Below, one piece after another: positions 1-9,585 of a stretch of DNA of 64,000 nucleotides. Each line of letters begins with the position of its first letter. The first letter of the stretch is position 1. The DNA comes from Vicinamibacterales bacterium (GTDB taxonomy: Bacteria > Acidobacteriota > Vicinamibacteria > Vicinamibacterales > UBA8438). Under the pieces are notes generated by a model, which was not told the DNA's origin, made no database searches, and saw only the letters and a program-made list of their open reading frames with translations. The translations under genes and the position numbers were made by a program. The stretch spans positions 1 to 64,000 of the forward strand of contig CATQHX010000003.1 in assembly GCA_958296065.1 (NCBI GenBank), given 5' to 3'.

Positions 1-858
1 GGTGCTCTCTGTCCGAGATTGGTTAGGGGCCGCAGCCCCGGTTTGCGCTAGCAAAAACCGCATCTCGCTCCTACCGTCTCTGTCGCGGCGGGGAGTATAC
101 GGAACGGTGTGCCGCCGGACAGACAAAGGTCTGCTACAGACGCGGGTTGCCTCCGGAAGCGGGAAGAGCGGAAGGCGGACCGGGCTGGGTTCAACTGGCT
201 GCGGCCGCCTCGGAGGTCGGGTGCTGCGCCGAGAAACGCTGAGCGCTCGGTCGGGCTGCGGACAGGTCCGAGCCCGCCAGCCCGCAGAGCTCTACCAGCG
301 CAAACAAGGGTCGCCCGAGTCGGAGAGGTCGTCGAGGTTCGGAACGATCGGATCGCTGGGTCGATGCCGCCCGTCGACGTGGTGAGAGGCGAGGCCGGGG
401 GATGCCGTATCCGGCTCCGATGCGGTGGTCCGGTACTGAGAGGGGTACTTCTCGGGGCCGGGTGCCCGATTAGACGTTGTCGCGGCGGCTTTTGTTCCCG
501 ACCGCGTACAGATTTTCTTCGGCCGCGGATTGCTCTTGAGCCAGCCGGTAGCCGGACGTGGCGGGTTGTCGGAGGTTCTAGCATCGCCGCGCCGGATCTG
601 GCCGGCAGAAAGCAGAAAAATGTGGGTCGCCGCCCACAGTTTCTCAGCCGGCGTGCGTGCACCTCGACCGGCCTGCTCGATCCGGCGAACGGGCCGGACA
701 GAATGTCGGTCGGCGACTGGGCGACTTCGGATGCGCGCAACCGGCCCCCGAGGATGACGCGGGCCGGCGGATCGTGACCGCGGGCAGGACAGCAGAGCTG
801 GGAGCGCCGCCCCGATGCCGTCGGCGTTGTCCACGCTGGGAGATTGACTCTTCGGGCG
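1..858. other. No supportable gene (left edge)
   Basis: Open frames exist on both strands but they are the arginine- and proline-rich kind produced by GC-rich DNA. None has a recognisable domain, a convincing start with a ribosome-binding site, or a neighbour that would explain it. The stretch lies beside a decayed gene and is best read as degenerate accessory DNA. Confidence 0.5.
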
Positions 859-1240
859 CTACCAGCGCAGGCAGGGATCGCCGAGTGCGGACAGCTCGAC
901 GAGCAGGGGGACGGCTTGGCCGAAGTCGTCGTCCGCGCCGTCGTCGTGCTCGGCGTCGTCGGCCTCGACGCCGTCGAGTAGCGCGGACAGGGCGACCTCG
1001 ACGGGGTTGAACGCGTGTGTGAGGAGCCAGTTGCGGCGCTTGCGGCAGGCGGTGCAGCGGGTGCTCTCGGGCCAGATCAGGCGACCGCAGGTGCCCGCCT
1101 CGAGCGGCAGGTCGACACCGGGACACAACTGCATGTAGCTTGATGTCGTTGCGGTAGCGGCGCATGTTCTCGCGGTTGGCGATGCGCTTGCGCAGGCGCC
1201 GCAGCGATCGCCGGTGCTCGGGACGGAGCGTGTCGATCAA
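859..1240 (-). pseudogene. Small Cys-rich basic protein, copy 1, frameshifted
   Basis: The 5' part (TTG start at 1240) encodes a basic helical stretch with RRLRKRIANRENMRRYR. After one extra base near 1140 the next frame continues with CPGVDLPLEAGTCGRLIWPE, then a CxxC (TRCTACRKRR), a predicted short helix, an acidic tract and the end GLGDPCLRW-like (here ALGDPCLRW). A second copy lies at 61781-62165, and that copy reads straight through this point, so the indel here is a real difference. Four spaced cysteines suggest a small zinc-binding domain, but I do not recognise the family. Function unknown. Copy 2 carries its own, different frameshift, so neither copy is intact. Confidence 0.6.
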
Positions 1241-2197
1241 GCGTCATCGTCTCCTCCGGGGATGGGCCCGACGGGGCGGCTGGCGTGGCGGCGTTGGGCG
1301 AAGTCGTGCGCCGCTGGCGGTGGCGGCCGTCGAGCCGCTTCAGGCGTCGAGCGTGTGTGGGGTGATGGCCCGGCAGGGCCGGTGCGTGGCCGAGGCCGGC
1401 GTCAGGGACGCGGCGTCGTGCGGCCGGATGCAGCACGCCGAGGCGTGGGTATGCCCGCCCGCGTCGTTCCCCTGGCCGCCGTTCGGATCTGCGTCATTGT
1501 CGCCCGCCCCGCTCCCTCTCCCCGGGGTACGTTCGTCCGCGCGCCGACTCCGGGAGGCGCGCCGGGCCGGCAGGCCGAGGGAGGGTGTCGACGTCGGGTG
1601 CGGTGCGCCGGGCGGCGTGTCGGTGAGGCGGTCTGGAGAAGGCGTGCCGGTCGTCGCTATCGGTCTCCGCCATGCACAGACTGATCATCGCCGTAGGTGT
1701 TCTCGCCGCGCTGGTCGGCTGCGGCTCGGGGAACTCCTCGACGGTGAGGGTCATGACCGCCGAGGAGCCCGCGGCGGCTGAGCAGCGAGCGACGGCGTGG
1801 CGGGAAGAACGGCCACCGCACCCTGCACCGTTGCGCTCACCGTCATCGACAAGGCACGCCCGTTCGGCGTGCACGCCGCGCCCTCCGCGTCGCAGTCCCG
1901 GCCGCCCGTCAGTGCACGCCGATGCGGCGCCGCGACGTCCACGTCGGCAACGTGGGCGCAGGGGTTCGTGGACGGGTTGCTCCTCGCTTGTGCGATCGGC
2001 GTGTCGCGCCGGGGATTCGGGAGAGCGGCGCCGGGCGGACTTTCGCCCCTTCAGGAATTCTGGAGTCCATCCAGGACCAGACCATGTTCTGGAAATGAAA
2101 GAGCAAGTAGAAACTGCACCATTCCTGGTGCATCGGCCGGCCGTCAATAGATTGACACACTGTGAACGCTGGCCGACACTTCTTTTTGAAACCTGGA
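1241..2197. other. Degenerate region with a lipoprotein-like start
   Basis: No complete gene can be supported. At 1672 (+) a frame starts MHRLIIAVGVLAALVGCGSG, which resembles a lipoprotein signal with a lipobox LVGC. Within about 40 codons it degrades into proline/arginine-rich sequence with no domain. It may be the remnant of a lipoprotein gene. From about 2040 to 2300 the base composition drops noticeably below that of the surroundings. Confidence 0.35.
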
Positions 2198-2221
2198 GGA
2201 TTGACTCCATGGAGTCAATCC
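2198..2221. repeat. 24-bp perfect palindrome downstream of integrase
   Basis: Half-site GGATTGACTCCA followed directly by its reverse complement, with no central spacer. It lies about 135 bp beyond the stop of the minus-strand integrase gene, in AT-richer DNA. A palindrome without a loop is a poor terminator and fits better as a dimeric protein-binding site or recombination site. Its role is inferred only from its position. Confidence 0.7.
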
Positions 2222-2356
2222 AAGGAATTGGATCGGCAAGTGGAAAACGCGAAATAACGGCGGAAATGGCCGGTATTCCGAGACCGCCGCGCGTGGTCGC
2301 TTTCGCCTTTCTTGGCAGCCGTCCCGGCCTGCTTCCGGGCGGTCCCGCCGAACGCT

Positions 2357-3616
2357 TCACGAATCCGTTGTATCGCACTCGCGCTGGCGGCCGACGTAGG
2401 CAGCCCAGTCGTCCATCAGCAACCGCCGACGCTCGAACAGGTCCGAACGTGCGTAGGCCGCCTCTACCTTGTTCTGGACCACGTGCGCCAGCGCCGCCTC
2501 GATGACCTCGCGCGGGTGGTCCGTCTCCTCGGCCGCCCAGTCGCGGAACGACGAGCGGAACCCGTGGGCCACAGCGGCGACCCGGTGCTGCTGGAGCATC
2601 TTGGGCAGCGTCGACGCCGAGATCGCCTTCCCGCTCCGCATCGGGAATACCAGCGGATTGCCGTCGCCGAGCGTGCGCGCCGCGGCGAGGACCTCCATCG
2701 CCCGCCCGCACAGCGGAACACGGTGCTCGCGCTTCGCCTTCATCCGCATCGCCGAAATGGTCCACACGCGGTCCGTCGTGTTGATCTCGGTCCACGTGGC
2801 GAGGCGCACTTCCGCCGACCGCGCAGCCGTCAGGACGAGAAACTCGAACGCCAGCTTGACGGTGGGCTGCGCCGAGTTCGACGACCGCACCGTCTCGATC
2901 GCCGCGGCCACGTCCTTGTGCGGCAGCGCCAGCCGGTGCGTCACGATGTCGTTCTGCGGACCGAGCACCGGCAGCACCCGGTCGCACGGATTGTCGTTGC
3001 GCAGGTCCATGGCGATGGCCCACTCCAGCACCGACCGGAGCCGCTGGCGCACGGCGCGGGCCGTCTCCGCCTTCACGTGCCAGATGGGCGAGAGGATCTC
3101 CAGCACGTCGGCCGTGTTGACCTCGGAAACCGGCCGGTTGCCGACGCGCGGGAAGGCGTAACGTTCGAGGCTCCGGATCCAGTTCTGCGCGTGCCACCGG
3201 CCGCGCCAGCCGCCCTGCTTCTGTTCGAGCACGCGGCGGGCTGCTTCGGCAAAGGTGGGAACGCCCTGGACGCGGCGCTTCTCCGAGAGGGGGTCGCCGC
3301 CCGAGCGGGCCAGCATGCGGTTGGCGAGGGCCTGCTCGCGGGCTTTGGCGAGCGGGACGAGTGTGGCGGCGCCGAGTCCGAGTTCGCGGCGTCGGCCGCG
3401 GACGACGAGCCGCTGGACCCAGCTTCGGGTTCCGCTGGGCTGAACGAAGAGGTACAAGCCATTGCCGTCGGCGTGGCGTCCCGGCGGGGCCGAACGGACG
3501 AAGGCGGCCGAGAGGGCCTGGTGGGGATGGCGTCCTCGGCGCTTGGTTCTGGGCGGATTGGCGGCGGATTTGGCTACAACATCCATTCCCCCATTGTATA
3601 CGGGAATGGGCCGCAC
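2357..3616 (-). CDS. P4-type tyrosine recombinase (integrase)
   Basis: Site-specific recombinase of the P4/IntS type, which inserts or excises a genomic island. At 419 aa it is full length. It has an N-terminal DUF4102-like arm (GLYLFVQPSGTRSWVQRL), a central SAM-like domain and a C-terminal catalytic domain: Arg in TAARSAEVRLATW, then HGFRSSFRDWA (HxxR) and LAHVVQNKVEAAYARSDL carrying the late His and Tyr. An internal ATG at 3586 (MDVVAKSA) is an alternative start and lies inside an inverted repeat at 3583-3609. It resembles the integrase at 35624-36832 but is clearly a separate lineage. No tRNA target was seen next to it. It probably drives the small element of the left edge. Confidence 0.9.
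   Translation of the reverse strand: MRPIPVYNGGMDVVAKSAANPPRTKRRGRHPHQALSAAFVRSAPPGRHADGNGLYLFVQPSGTRSWVQRLVVRGRRRELGLGAATLVPLAKAREQALANRMLARSGGDPLSEKRRVQGVPTFAEAARRVLEQKQGGWRGRWHAQNWIRSLERYAFPRVGNRPVSEVNTADVLEILSPIWHVKAETARAVRQRLRSVLEWAIAMDLRNDNPCDRVLPVLGPQNDIVTHRLALPHKDVAAAIETVRSSNSAQPTVKLAFEFLVLTAARSAEVRLATWTEINTTDRVWTISAMRMKAKREHRVPLCGRAMEVLAAARTLGDGNPLVFPMRSGKAISASTLPKMLQQHRVAAVAHGFRSSFRDWAAEETDHPREVIEAALAHVVQNKVEAAYARSDLFERRRLLMDDWAAYVGRQRECDTTDS
3583..3609. promoter_or_regulatory. Inverted repeat over integrase start
   Basis: Arms CCATTCCC (3583-3590) and GGGAATGG (3602-3609) separated by 11 bases. It overlaps the 5' end of the integrase gene and could be an autoregulatory operator or arm-type integrase site. 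Inferred from position only. Confidence 0.35.
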
Positions 3617-3733
3617 CGGCCTGGACTCCGCTGGTTGGATGGCGGTCCGTGAAATCGCAATAAATTATTTCATTTCAACAACTTACTGCACCTGATCGGA
3701 TGGTGCTGAACAGCTCCGGATCTTGCCTGAGTG

Positions 3734-5881
3734 TTAAGGTAGCGCAAACACGAACAGGGCCGCGGCGCGGTCCGGCGGGTTCCGAATCTCCGGCGCGAGC
3801 GCCGAGTAGGCGCGCGTGAGGTACCCGCCGCTGCCGACGATCACCGCGACGTACTGCCGCCCGTCGACCGCGTAGGTGATCGGCGGGGCGTTCGGGATCT
3901 CGGTGAGCCGGGTCGACCAGAGCCGGTCGCCGTTGGCGGCGTCGTAGGCGCCGATGCGCCGGTCGAGGGAGCCGGCAAAGACCAGGCCGCCGCCGGTGGC
4001 GAGCGCGGCCGTGGTCTGCGGCGCGCGCTGGCGCGAGATCCAGGCCGTCTCCCCGGTCGCCAGGTTGATCGCCTCCAGCCGCCCGTACCGCCCGTCGCTC
4101 TCCGGCCGCGGCCGGACCGTCCAGCGCACGCCGGTGGTCAGGCTGCCGCGCTCGCCCTCGCCGACCGGCACCAGATCCATGCAGGCCTCGATGATCGGAA
4201 TGTAGGCGATGTTCGTCCGCGGGTCGTAGGCGGTCGGCTGCCAGCTACGGCCGCCTCCGACGTGCGGGCAGAGGCGCTTGGTCTCGCCGTCGCCCGGAAT
4301 CAGGGTGGGATCCTGGGTCTTGCGGCCGGTGACCGGGTCGATGTAGGTGATGCCGGTCTGCAGGCCCAGATCGATGGACGAGACGTACTTGCCGGTCGCC
4401 GTCTCCACGAAGTCGAAGATCGCCTGCTTGCCGATGGTGACGACGACGCTCTTCGTCTCGCCGTCGAAGGGCAGCTCCGCGATCTGCCGCTCGAAGGCCC
4501 AGTCGAGGTCCCACTGCCCGTTGGCCTGGTGCTGGAAGTGCCAGGCGAGCTCCCCCGTGTCGGGACTCAGGGCGAGCGTAGCGTCCAGGTACAGCCCGTC
4601 GTTGTTCGTTCCCGGCGGTCCGATCGGATCGCGGATCGGGGCGGTGTCGTAGGTGTTCCCGGTCCCGAAGAACGCCAGATTGCTGACCGGGTCGTAGCTG
4701 CCGGGGATCCACACCGATGCGCCGTTGCGCTCGACGTGGGGAATGCCGTTCCAGGTGTGCCCGCCGGGATCGTCCGGCGCCGGAATCGTCCCGAAGCGCC
4801 ACGCCTCCTCGCCGGTCTGCGCGTCGAGCGCCACCACGTAGTTGCCGCCCTCGTGCCGGCCGGTGGTCCCGACCATCACCTTGCCGCGCGCCACCAGCGT
4901 GCCGCCGGTCATCCGCAGGCCCGCGTCGAGGTCTCCGACCTGCGTATCCCAGACGACGTTGCCGGTCTTCGCGTCGAGCGCGACCACGTGGGCGTCCGAG
5001 GTCGGCACGAAGAGGCGGTCGCCGTAGATCGACATCCCGCGCTTGAGGCTGGGGGAGACGTCGCCGGGGAGCCGGCGGGCGTACTGCCAGAGGAAGTCCC
5101 CGTTGGCGGCGTTCAGCGCCTGGACCCGATCGCCGTAGCCGTGTACGAACAGCACGCCGTCGTGCACGATGGGCGTCGACTCGTTCGGGCCCTGCGGCAG
5201 CGCCCACGACCAGGCGATGCGCAGGTCCGCCACGTTGTCCTTGTCGATCCGATCCAGCGGGCTGAAGCCGTAGGCGCCGTAGGTTCGCCGCCACAGCAGC
5301 CAGTCCTCCGCCGGCGGGTCGTGCAGCATCTCGTCGGTGACCGGCTGCATCGCTGCCAGCGGATTCCAGGGGGCGGGCCACGGCGGCAGGGAGGCTCCGG
5401 GCGAGAGGCCGCCGCCTTGCGAGCTCCATCCCGGCGACAGGTCCGCCATCAGGTCCGGATCGGACGGCAGCGCCGCGGCGCCCGGCTCCACGCCGTTCTC
5501 CTGCAGCATCAGGGCGACGAGCTCGGTCACCGTCTCGTCGTCGAGCGTGCCCGGCAGGTCCTGCGGCATGGTGTCGGCGGTCAGCCGGAACAGCGCCTCC
5601 ACCGAGCGCGGGAGCCACGTCTCGCGAAAGACGGCGCCCCGGAGCGGCGGTGCGAACGGGCCGTCGTCGAGGTTCGCGCCGTGGCACACGGCGCAGCGCT
5701 GCTGGTACTGCTCGAAGCCCGCATCGGCCTGCTCGGCGGTGTAGCCGGCCGGCGTGCGCCGCTGCTGCTGTTGTTGGCCCGCGACCGTGGCGGGGACGAA
5801 CGCGAAGGCGACGACCGCGCCGAGGAAGATTCCCAGGCCCCAACCACGATCGGTGGGCCGACGTCGATCCGGTACGCGCAT
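3734..5881 (-). CDS. Cytochrome c / PQQ-dependent dehydrogenase fusion
   Basis: Periplasmic quinoprotein that would oxidise an alcohol, sugar or similar substrate and pass electrons to its own haem. The start at 5881 is preceded by a GGGAG ribosome-binding site and gives a signal peptide (LGIFLGAVVAFAFVPATVAG); longer upstream readings lack one. A haem c motif (CAVCH) follows in an N-terminal cytochrome domain. The rest is an eight-bladed PQQ propeller with typical repeats such as ALDAKTGNVVWDTQVGDLDA, ALDAQTGEEAW and AINLATGETAW. About 715 aa. Acidobacteria often carry several paralogues of this fusion with unknown substrates. Transcribed alone, divergent from nothing obvious. Family call firm, substrate unknown. 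Confidence 0.9.
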   Translation of the reverse strand: MRVPDRRRPTDRGWGLGIFLGAVVAFAFVPATVAGQQQQQRRTPAGYTAEQADAGFEQYQQRCAVCHGANLDDGPFAPPLRGAVFRETWLPRSVEALFRLTADTMPQDLPGTLDDETVTELVALMLQENGVEPGAAALPSDPDLMADLSPGWSSQGGGLSPGASLPPWPAPWNPLAAMQPVTDEMLHDPPAEDWLLWRRTYGAYGFSPLDRIDKDNVADLRIAWSWALPQGPNESTPIVHDGVLFVHGYGDRVQALNAANGDFLWQYARRLPGDVSPSLKRGMSIYGDRLFVPTSDAHVVALDAKTGNVVWDTQVGDLDAGLRMTGGTLVARGKVMVGTTGRHEGGNYVVALDAQTGEEAWRFGTIPAPDDPGGHTWNGIPHVERNGASVWIPGSYDPVSNLAFFGTGNTYDTAPIRDPIGPPGTNNDGLYLDATLALSPDTGELAWHFQHQANGQWDLDWAFERQIAELPFDGETKSVVVTIGKQAIFDFVETATGKYVSSIDLGLQTGITYIDPVTGRKTQDPTLIPGDGETKRLCPHVGGGRSWQPTAYDPRTNIAYIPIIEACMDLVPVGEGERGSLTTGVRWTVRPRPESDGRYGRLEAINLATGETAWISRQRAPQTTAALATGGGLVFAGSLDRRIGAYDAANGDRLWSTRLTEIPNAPPITYAVDGRQYVAVIVGSGGYLTRAYSALAPEIRNPPDRAAALFVFALP

Positions 5882-6047
5882 GGCCGTGATCTCCCGCTCG
5901 CCTCGTCCGCGCACGAGCCGGGTGCGCGTCGTGCAGCGTCTCGACGCCTTTATACACCCGTTCCGGCAACGCGCAGTCGTTTTTGCGGCATTGAGTGGGG
6001 CAAGGGCGTTCGGAGCAGGCAGTGGAGCGATCCGGTGTGCGCTGTCG

Positions 6048-7109
6048 TCAGCTCGCCGCGTACACGGCCTCCATCCTGCGGGTGAGGAGGTCACGCTCGA
6101 ACCCGCGCGGAGGATTGACTCGGCAGCCGGCCCCGACACGGATGGCTCGGGCCAGCCCGTCGACGTCGCCCCAGGGGACCAGCAAATCGCCCCCGGGGTG
6201 CCACTCGCGCACCCCGCCGCTGTCCCAGGCGGCGACCGGCGTGCCCAGGGTCAGGGCCTCCAGTCCGACGATGCCGAACGGCTCCTGCCAGCGCGAAGGC
6301 ATCACCACCACGGTTGCGCGCTGGTAGGCCGCGGAGAGGCGTCGGCGGTCGAGCCAACCCAGCACCTCGATGCCCTGGCTCTCGATCTCGCGACGCAGCG
6401 GGCCGGTTCCGGCGACGACGAAGGGCAGGTCCGATCCCGAGCGCCGCCAGGCGTCGATCGCATCGCGGATGCCCTTGGCCTCGACCACCCGCCCCACGAA
6501 GAGGACGCAGGGCGGACCGTCGGCCCGCGCTTGGAGGTCGAGACCGTATGCGATCGGCGGAACCACCGCGATCCGCTCCGCCGTGACTCCGACCTGGATC
6601 AGCTCGCGCTTCATGTAGGACGAGAGCACGGCCAGCCGCATCCGCTTCAACGGCTCCAGTCGGTCCGTCGTGAGCTGGAGGGTAGCTTCGAAGTAGCTGC
6701 GGTCGTCGAAGCAGCCGGCACAGGTCTCGCGCCCCATGGCGTCGCCGCACATCCGGCCGTCCGACGTCCACTTTCCCCGTCCCGGACAGAAGAAGCGGTG
6801 GTCCTGGACCGTCATCACGGCATCGTGTCGGGCGGCCCACTCCAGCACCTCCGGGTTCACCACGTTGTGCACGTGCACCAGATCGGGTCGCAGCCGCCTC
6901 AGCAGGGGATCGAGATCGGCGCCGGCGCGTGTCCTGGAATCGAGCTCCCGCACGACGCTTGCCGGGCAGGGCGGACGCACGACTCCGTCGTCGCGGCCCA
7001 CGGCGAGATGCGGCTCGTGACCGTTCGACAAGGCGTCGAGCAGCCCCAGCAGGGCCAGGTCGGCGCCTCCGCGGTCGCTGAGCCGATCCGCAACGTGGAG
7101 GACGCGCAT
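6048..7109 (-). CDS. GT4-family glycosyltransferase
   Basis: 353-aa glycosyltransferase of the GT-B fold, family 4, that would move a sugar from an activated donor to a glycan or lipid acceptor in the cytoplasm. It starts MRVLHVADRLSDRGGADLAL, the usual N-terminal strand and glycine loop. The donor-binding C-terminal half has VLFVGRVVEAKGIRDAI, then the EPFGIVGLEA motif whose glutamates contact the donor. A CAGC pair within CGDAMGRETCAGCFDD suggests a small metal site sometimes seen in this subgroup. No polysaccharide cluster surrounds it. Specificity unknown. Confidence 0.88.
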   Translation of the reverse strand: MRVLHVADRLSDRGGADLALLGLLDALSNGHEPHLAVGRDDGVVRPPCPASVVRELDSRTRAGADLDPLLRRLRPDLVHVHNVVNPEVLEWAARHDAVMTVQDHRFFCPGRGKWTSDGRMCGDAMGRETCAGCFDDRSYFEATLQLTTDRLEPLKRMRLAVLSSYMKRELIQVGVTAERIAVVPPIAYGLDLQARADGPPCVLFVGRVVEAKGIRDAIDAWRRSGSDLPFVVAGTGPLRREIESQGIEVLGWLDRRRLSAAYQRATVVVMPSRWQEPFGIVGLEALTLGTPVAAWDSGGVREWHPGGDLLVPWGDVDGLARAIRVGAGCRVNPPRGFERDLLTRRMEAVYAAS

Positions 7110-7192
7110 CGTCGTAAGATAGCCGGAGGCTGCCCCCGGCCGCGAGGGACCGCCGGTCCCGGCGCCGTGGCGGGCACGATGAGGAGGCTGGC

Positions 7193-7648
7193 ATGAGTGG
7201 CAAGCGGCAGCGGGATCGGTTGCGCGTCGGACTGTTGGTGGGAGTCGTCGCGATGGTTGCGGTCGTCTGGATCGGCCAGCAGGCGCCGTCCGGTCAGGAG
7301 AACCCCTTCACGGGCACCTCTTTCCGGATCGAGGCGGGGGATGTCCGCGTGTCGTCGCGCGGCTTCGAGGCCGGCGCCCGCACGCACTGGCACACGCACA
7401 GCCAGCAGTTGCTGTTCGTGAAGGAGGGCGGCCTGCGCTACCAGGTCGAGGGCCAGCCGGTCCGGGACATCGGCCTGCACGAGACGGCGCACCTGCCGCG
7501 TGGCGTCCGCCACTGGCACGGCGCGATCCCCGGCGAGGCGCTGACGCACGTCTCGATCACTTTCCCGAACGAGGACGGGGAGCACCTGGCCATCGAGTGG
7601 CTGGAGCCGGTCGGCGACGACGTGTACGGGAGCGGCGCCGGCCAGTAG
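7193..7648 (+). CDS. Exported cupin-domain protein
   Basis: 151-aa protein with an N-terminal membrane anchor or signal (VGLLVGVVAMVAVVWIG) followed by one cupin barrel. Metal ligands are visible in the first cupin motif, THWHTHSQQLLFVKEGG, and the second, HLPRGVRHWHGA. Such single-domain cupins are metal-binding proteins related to the quercetinase and carboxymuconolactone groups. The substrate cannot be told. It is divergent from the glycosyltransferase at 7109 with an 83-bp intergenic gap, and is followed by a hairpin at 7683. Confidence 0.85.
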   Translation: MSGKRQRDRLRVGLLVGVVAMVAVVWIGQQAPSGQENPFTGTSFRIEAGDVRVSSRGFEAGARTHWHTHSQQLLFVKEGGLRYQVEGQPVRDIGLHETAHLPRGVRHWHGAIPGEALTHVSITFPNEDGEHLAIEWLEPVGDDVYGSGAGQ

Positions 7649-7682
7649 GGGAGCTCTCTGTTGCCCGGAGGGATTCTCGACT

Positions 7683-7712
7683 GTCACGGTCGGTGTCGCG
7701 GCCGGCCGTGAC
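7683..7712 (+). terminator. Hairpin after cupin gene
   Basis: Arms GTCACGGTCGG and CCGGCCGTGAC (one mismatch) 35 bp after the cupin stop codon. There is no strong T-run, so intrinsic termination is only possible, not shown. Confidence 0.35.
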
Positions 7713-7803
7713 GGTTGGGCTGCGGGAACTGACCTCGAGTCGAGCGTCAGTGGCGGGCTCCATCGGCATTCTCGCGGAAGGTCGCAAGCGTCGCTTTCTG
7801 GGG

Positions 7804-9537
7804 CTATTCGGCCGCCGTTGAGCCCTCGGCGACGCGTACGATCGCGTCGAGCTTCTCGCGGATCTCGGGGTCGACCTCGTTGTCCGGGATGCGCTCGGCC
7901 AACACGTGGAAGTTCTTCTTCGCCATCAGATTCGGCAGGCCGAGCCCGGAGAAGTAGGTCTCGAAGAGGGGAGTCAGAAACTCGTCGCTGGCCTTGATGT
8001 CCGCATCCCAGGGGGAGCCCTTGCCCAGGGTGTTCAGCGCGGACGCGATCTCGTCGATGGCCGTGCGCATCACGCCCAGGCGCCGATCCGCTTCGGCCGC
8101 CGTGAACAGCGGTCCCTCGGTCTCCTCCGGCGCCGACGCGTTCGCGTACGCTTCGAGCGTCGCGCGTGAGCAGACGTAGTTCTCGATTTCGCGGCGTTTC
8201 CACATCAGGCAGTCGACCGGGGCGATGTCCCGAGGAGCCGCTTCGAGGCGATCGAAGAGGGCAACCCCGCGCAGCTCGGGGAGCGCCTCGCGCAGGCAGT
8301 GGTAGTGGTTCTGCACGGCCGTGGGCAGATTCCCGACGTAGTGCACGAACGGCCGCTCCAGCACCCGGAGAGCGCGGTCGTGGCCCAGCCGCCGAGCGAA
8401 GGCGCGCAGAAACGACAGGTCGGTGGACCCCTCGAGGTACAACACCCAGCCGGTCTGTTCCGCCTGGTAGTACTGGTCGAACCCGATGTCGCGAAGCGCC
8501 TTCAGGACCTGGCTGCCGCGATCGTCGATGCGGTGCGGCGGGCCGACGAACGCCACGACCACGTCCCGTCCGGCGGCTTCGTTGAGCAGCACCTCGGAAT
8601 GACTGGCGGCGATGATCTGACTGCCGCTGTCGGCCGCCACCTCCGTGAGCAGCCGGTAGATCTGGCGCTGGCGCAGAATCTCCAGGTGCGCGTCCGGTTC
8701 GTCCAGGAGCAGGACGGCGCCCGGGTTCGCGTACATGTACGCCAGCAGGAGCAGCGTCTGTTGCAGGCCCCGCCCCGATGACGAGAGGTCGAGCCGCACT
8801 CCCTGCTCGCGGTAGCTCATCACGATCTCGCCGCGCTCGGCGATGTAGCGCGGCGGATCGAGCTCCGCCCCGAACAGGCTTCGAACGTGCTCGACGAGTC
8901 CGGTCCACCGTTCCGGCTGTTCCTCGTGAATGCGGAAGCAGAGGTTGCGCAACACCTCGGCGGTGCGTCCTTCGCCGATGCGGACGTTGACGGCGCCCCG
9001 ATCGAGTCTCGTCTCCGTGGCCGCGAGCCCCGACATCGGGGGCAGGAAGGCGATGCGGACGCTTCCTGCCGCATCGGGCATCGGCATGCGGTCGGGCGTC
9101 CTGCCGTCGGTCTCGCGGAGCGGCCGGCAGTAGAAGGACTCCTCGTTGGCGTAGTCGAACTCGAGCCCGCAGATCCAGCGTTCGTCGGCGGTCACACCCT
9201 CGACGACGAGATCGATGCGGACGTTGCTGGTCGTCTGCCGGCCGTCTTCCCGCCGCACGTCCCGCACGTGCATCCCGCGCCACAGCAGGTTCGCGTCGGG
9301 TATCGGGATCGCCACGAGGTCACGGCGGTTGACGGTCACGCCGGGGCGCTTTTCCGGCGTGCTCTTGCCGGATCGCTTCTCGTTCCAGCGCTTGAGCCCT
9401 ATGTCCCATAGCGCCAGCGCCTGCATCGCGGAGGTCTTTCCGGAGTTGTTCGGGCCGATGAAGACCACCGGGTCGCCGAGCTCGATCTCGACCTCGTCGA
9501 AGCGCTTGAAGTTCCGAATGGTGAGCCTCGTCAGCAT
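7804..9537 (-). CDS. OLD-like AAA ATPase with TOPRIM-type domain
   Basis: 577-aa ABC/SMC-type ATPase of the overcoming-lysogenization-defect (OLD) class. Walker A GPNNSGKT at residues 28-35, signature SSSGRGLQQ at 252-260, Walker B VLLLDEPDAHL at about 275-285 and H-loop ASHS at 311-314. The C-terminal part looks like a TOPRIM nuclease: EGSTD around 369-373, the VALFDR acidic strand at 425-430 and KRREIENYV at 447-455. Relatives such as GajA of the Gabija system cut DNA after ATP/nucleotide sensing. It is encoded 48 bp after the giant STAND protein on the same strand, so the two are probably one operon in which this is the nuclease partner. Nuclease activity is inferred. Confidence 0.85.
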   Translation of the reverse strand: MLTRLTIRNFKRFDEVEIELGDPVVFIGPNNSGKTSAMQALALWDIGLKRWNEKRSGKSTPEKRPGVTVNRRDLVAIPIPDANLLWRGMHVRDVRREDGRQTTSNVRIDLVVEGVTADERWICGLEFDYANEESFYCRPLRETDGRTPDRMPMPDAAGSVRIAFLPPMSGLAATETRLDRGAVNVRIGEGRTAEVLRNLCFRIHEEQPERWTGLVEHVRSLFGAELDPPRYIAERGEIVMSYREQGVRLDLSSSGRGLQQTLLLLAYMYANPGAVLLLDEPDAHLEILRQRQIYRLLTEVAADSGSQIIAASHSEVLLNEAAGRDVVVAFVGPPHRIDDRGSQVLKALRDIGFDQYYQAEQTGWVLYLEGSTDLSFLRAFARRLGHDRALRVLERPFVHYVGNLPTAVQNHYHCLREALPELRGVALFDRLEAAPRDIAPVDCLMWKRREIENYVCSRATLEAYANASAPEETEGPLFTAAEADRRLGVMRTAIDEIASALNTLGKGSPWDADIKASDEFLTPLFETYFSGLGLPNLMAKKNFHVLAERIPDNEVDPEIREKLDAIVRVAEGSTAAE

Positions 9538-9585
9538 GGGGCAGGTATGTTCGTTGCCATGGTACGCAACCGGTCTGGCGGTCCG

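Noticed and set aside
1672..2505. Possible lipoprotein gene on the plus strand
   Set aside because: Only the signal-like start is convincing; the rest is low-complexity and overlaps the integrase gene antisense.
1494..3197. Long minus-strand open frame of 567 codons
   Set aside because: Arginine/proline-rich shadow of GC-rich DNA that overlaps the real integrase in another frame; no domain.
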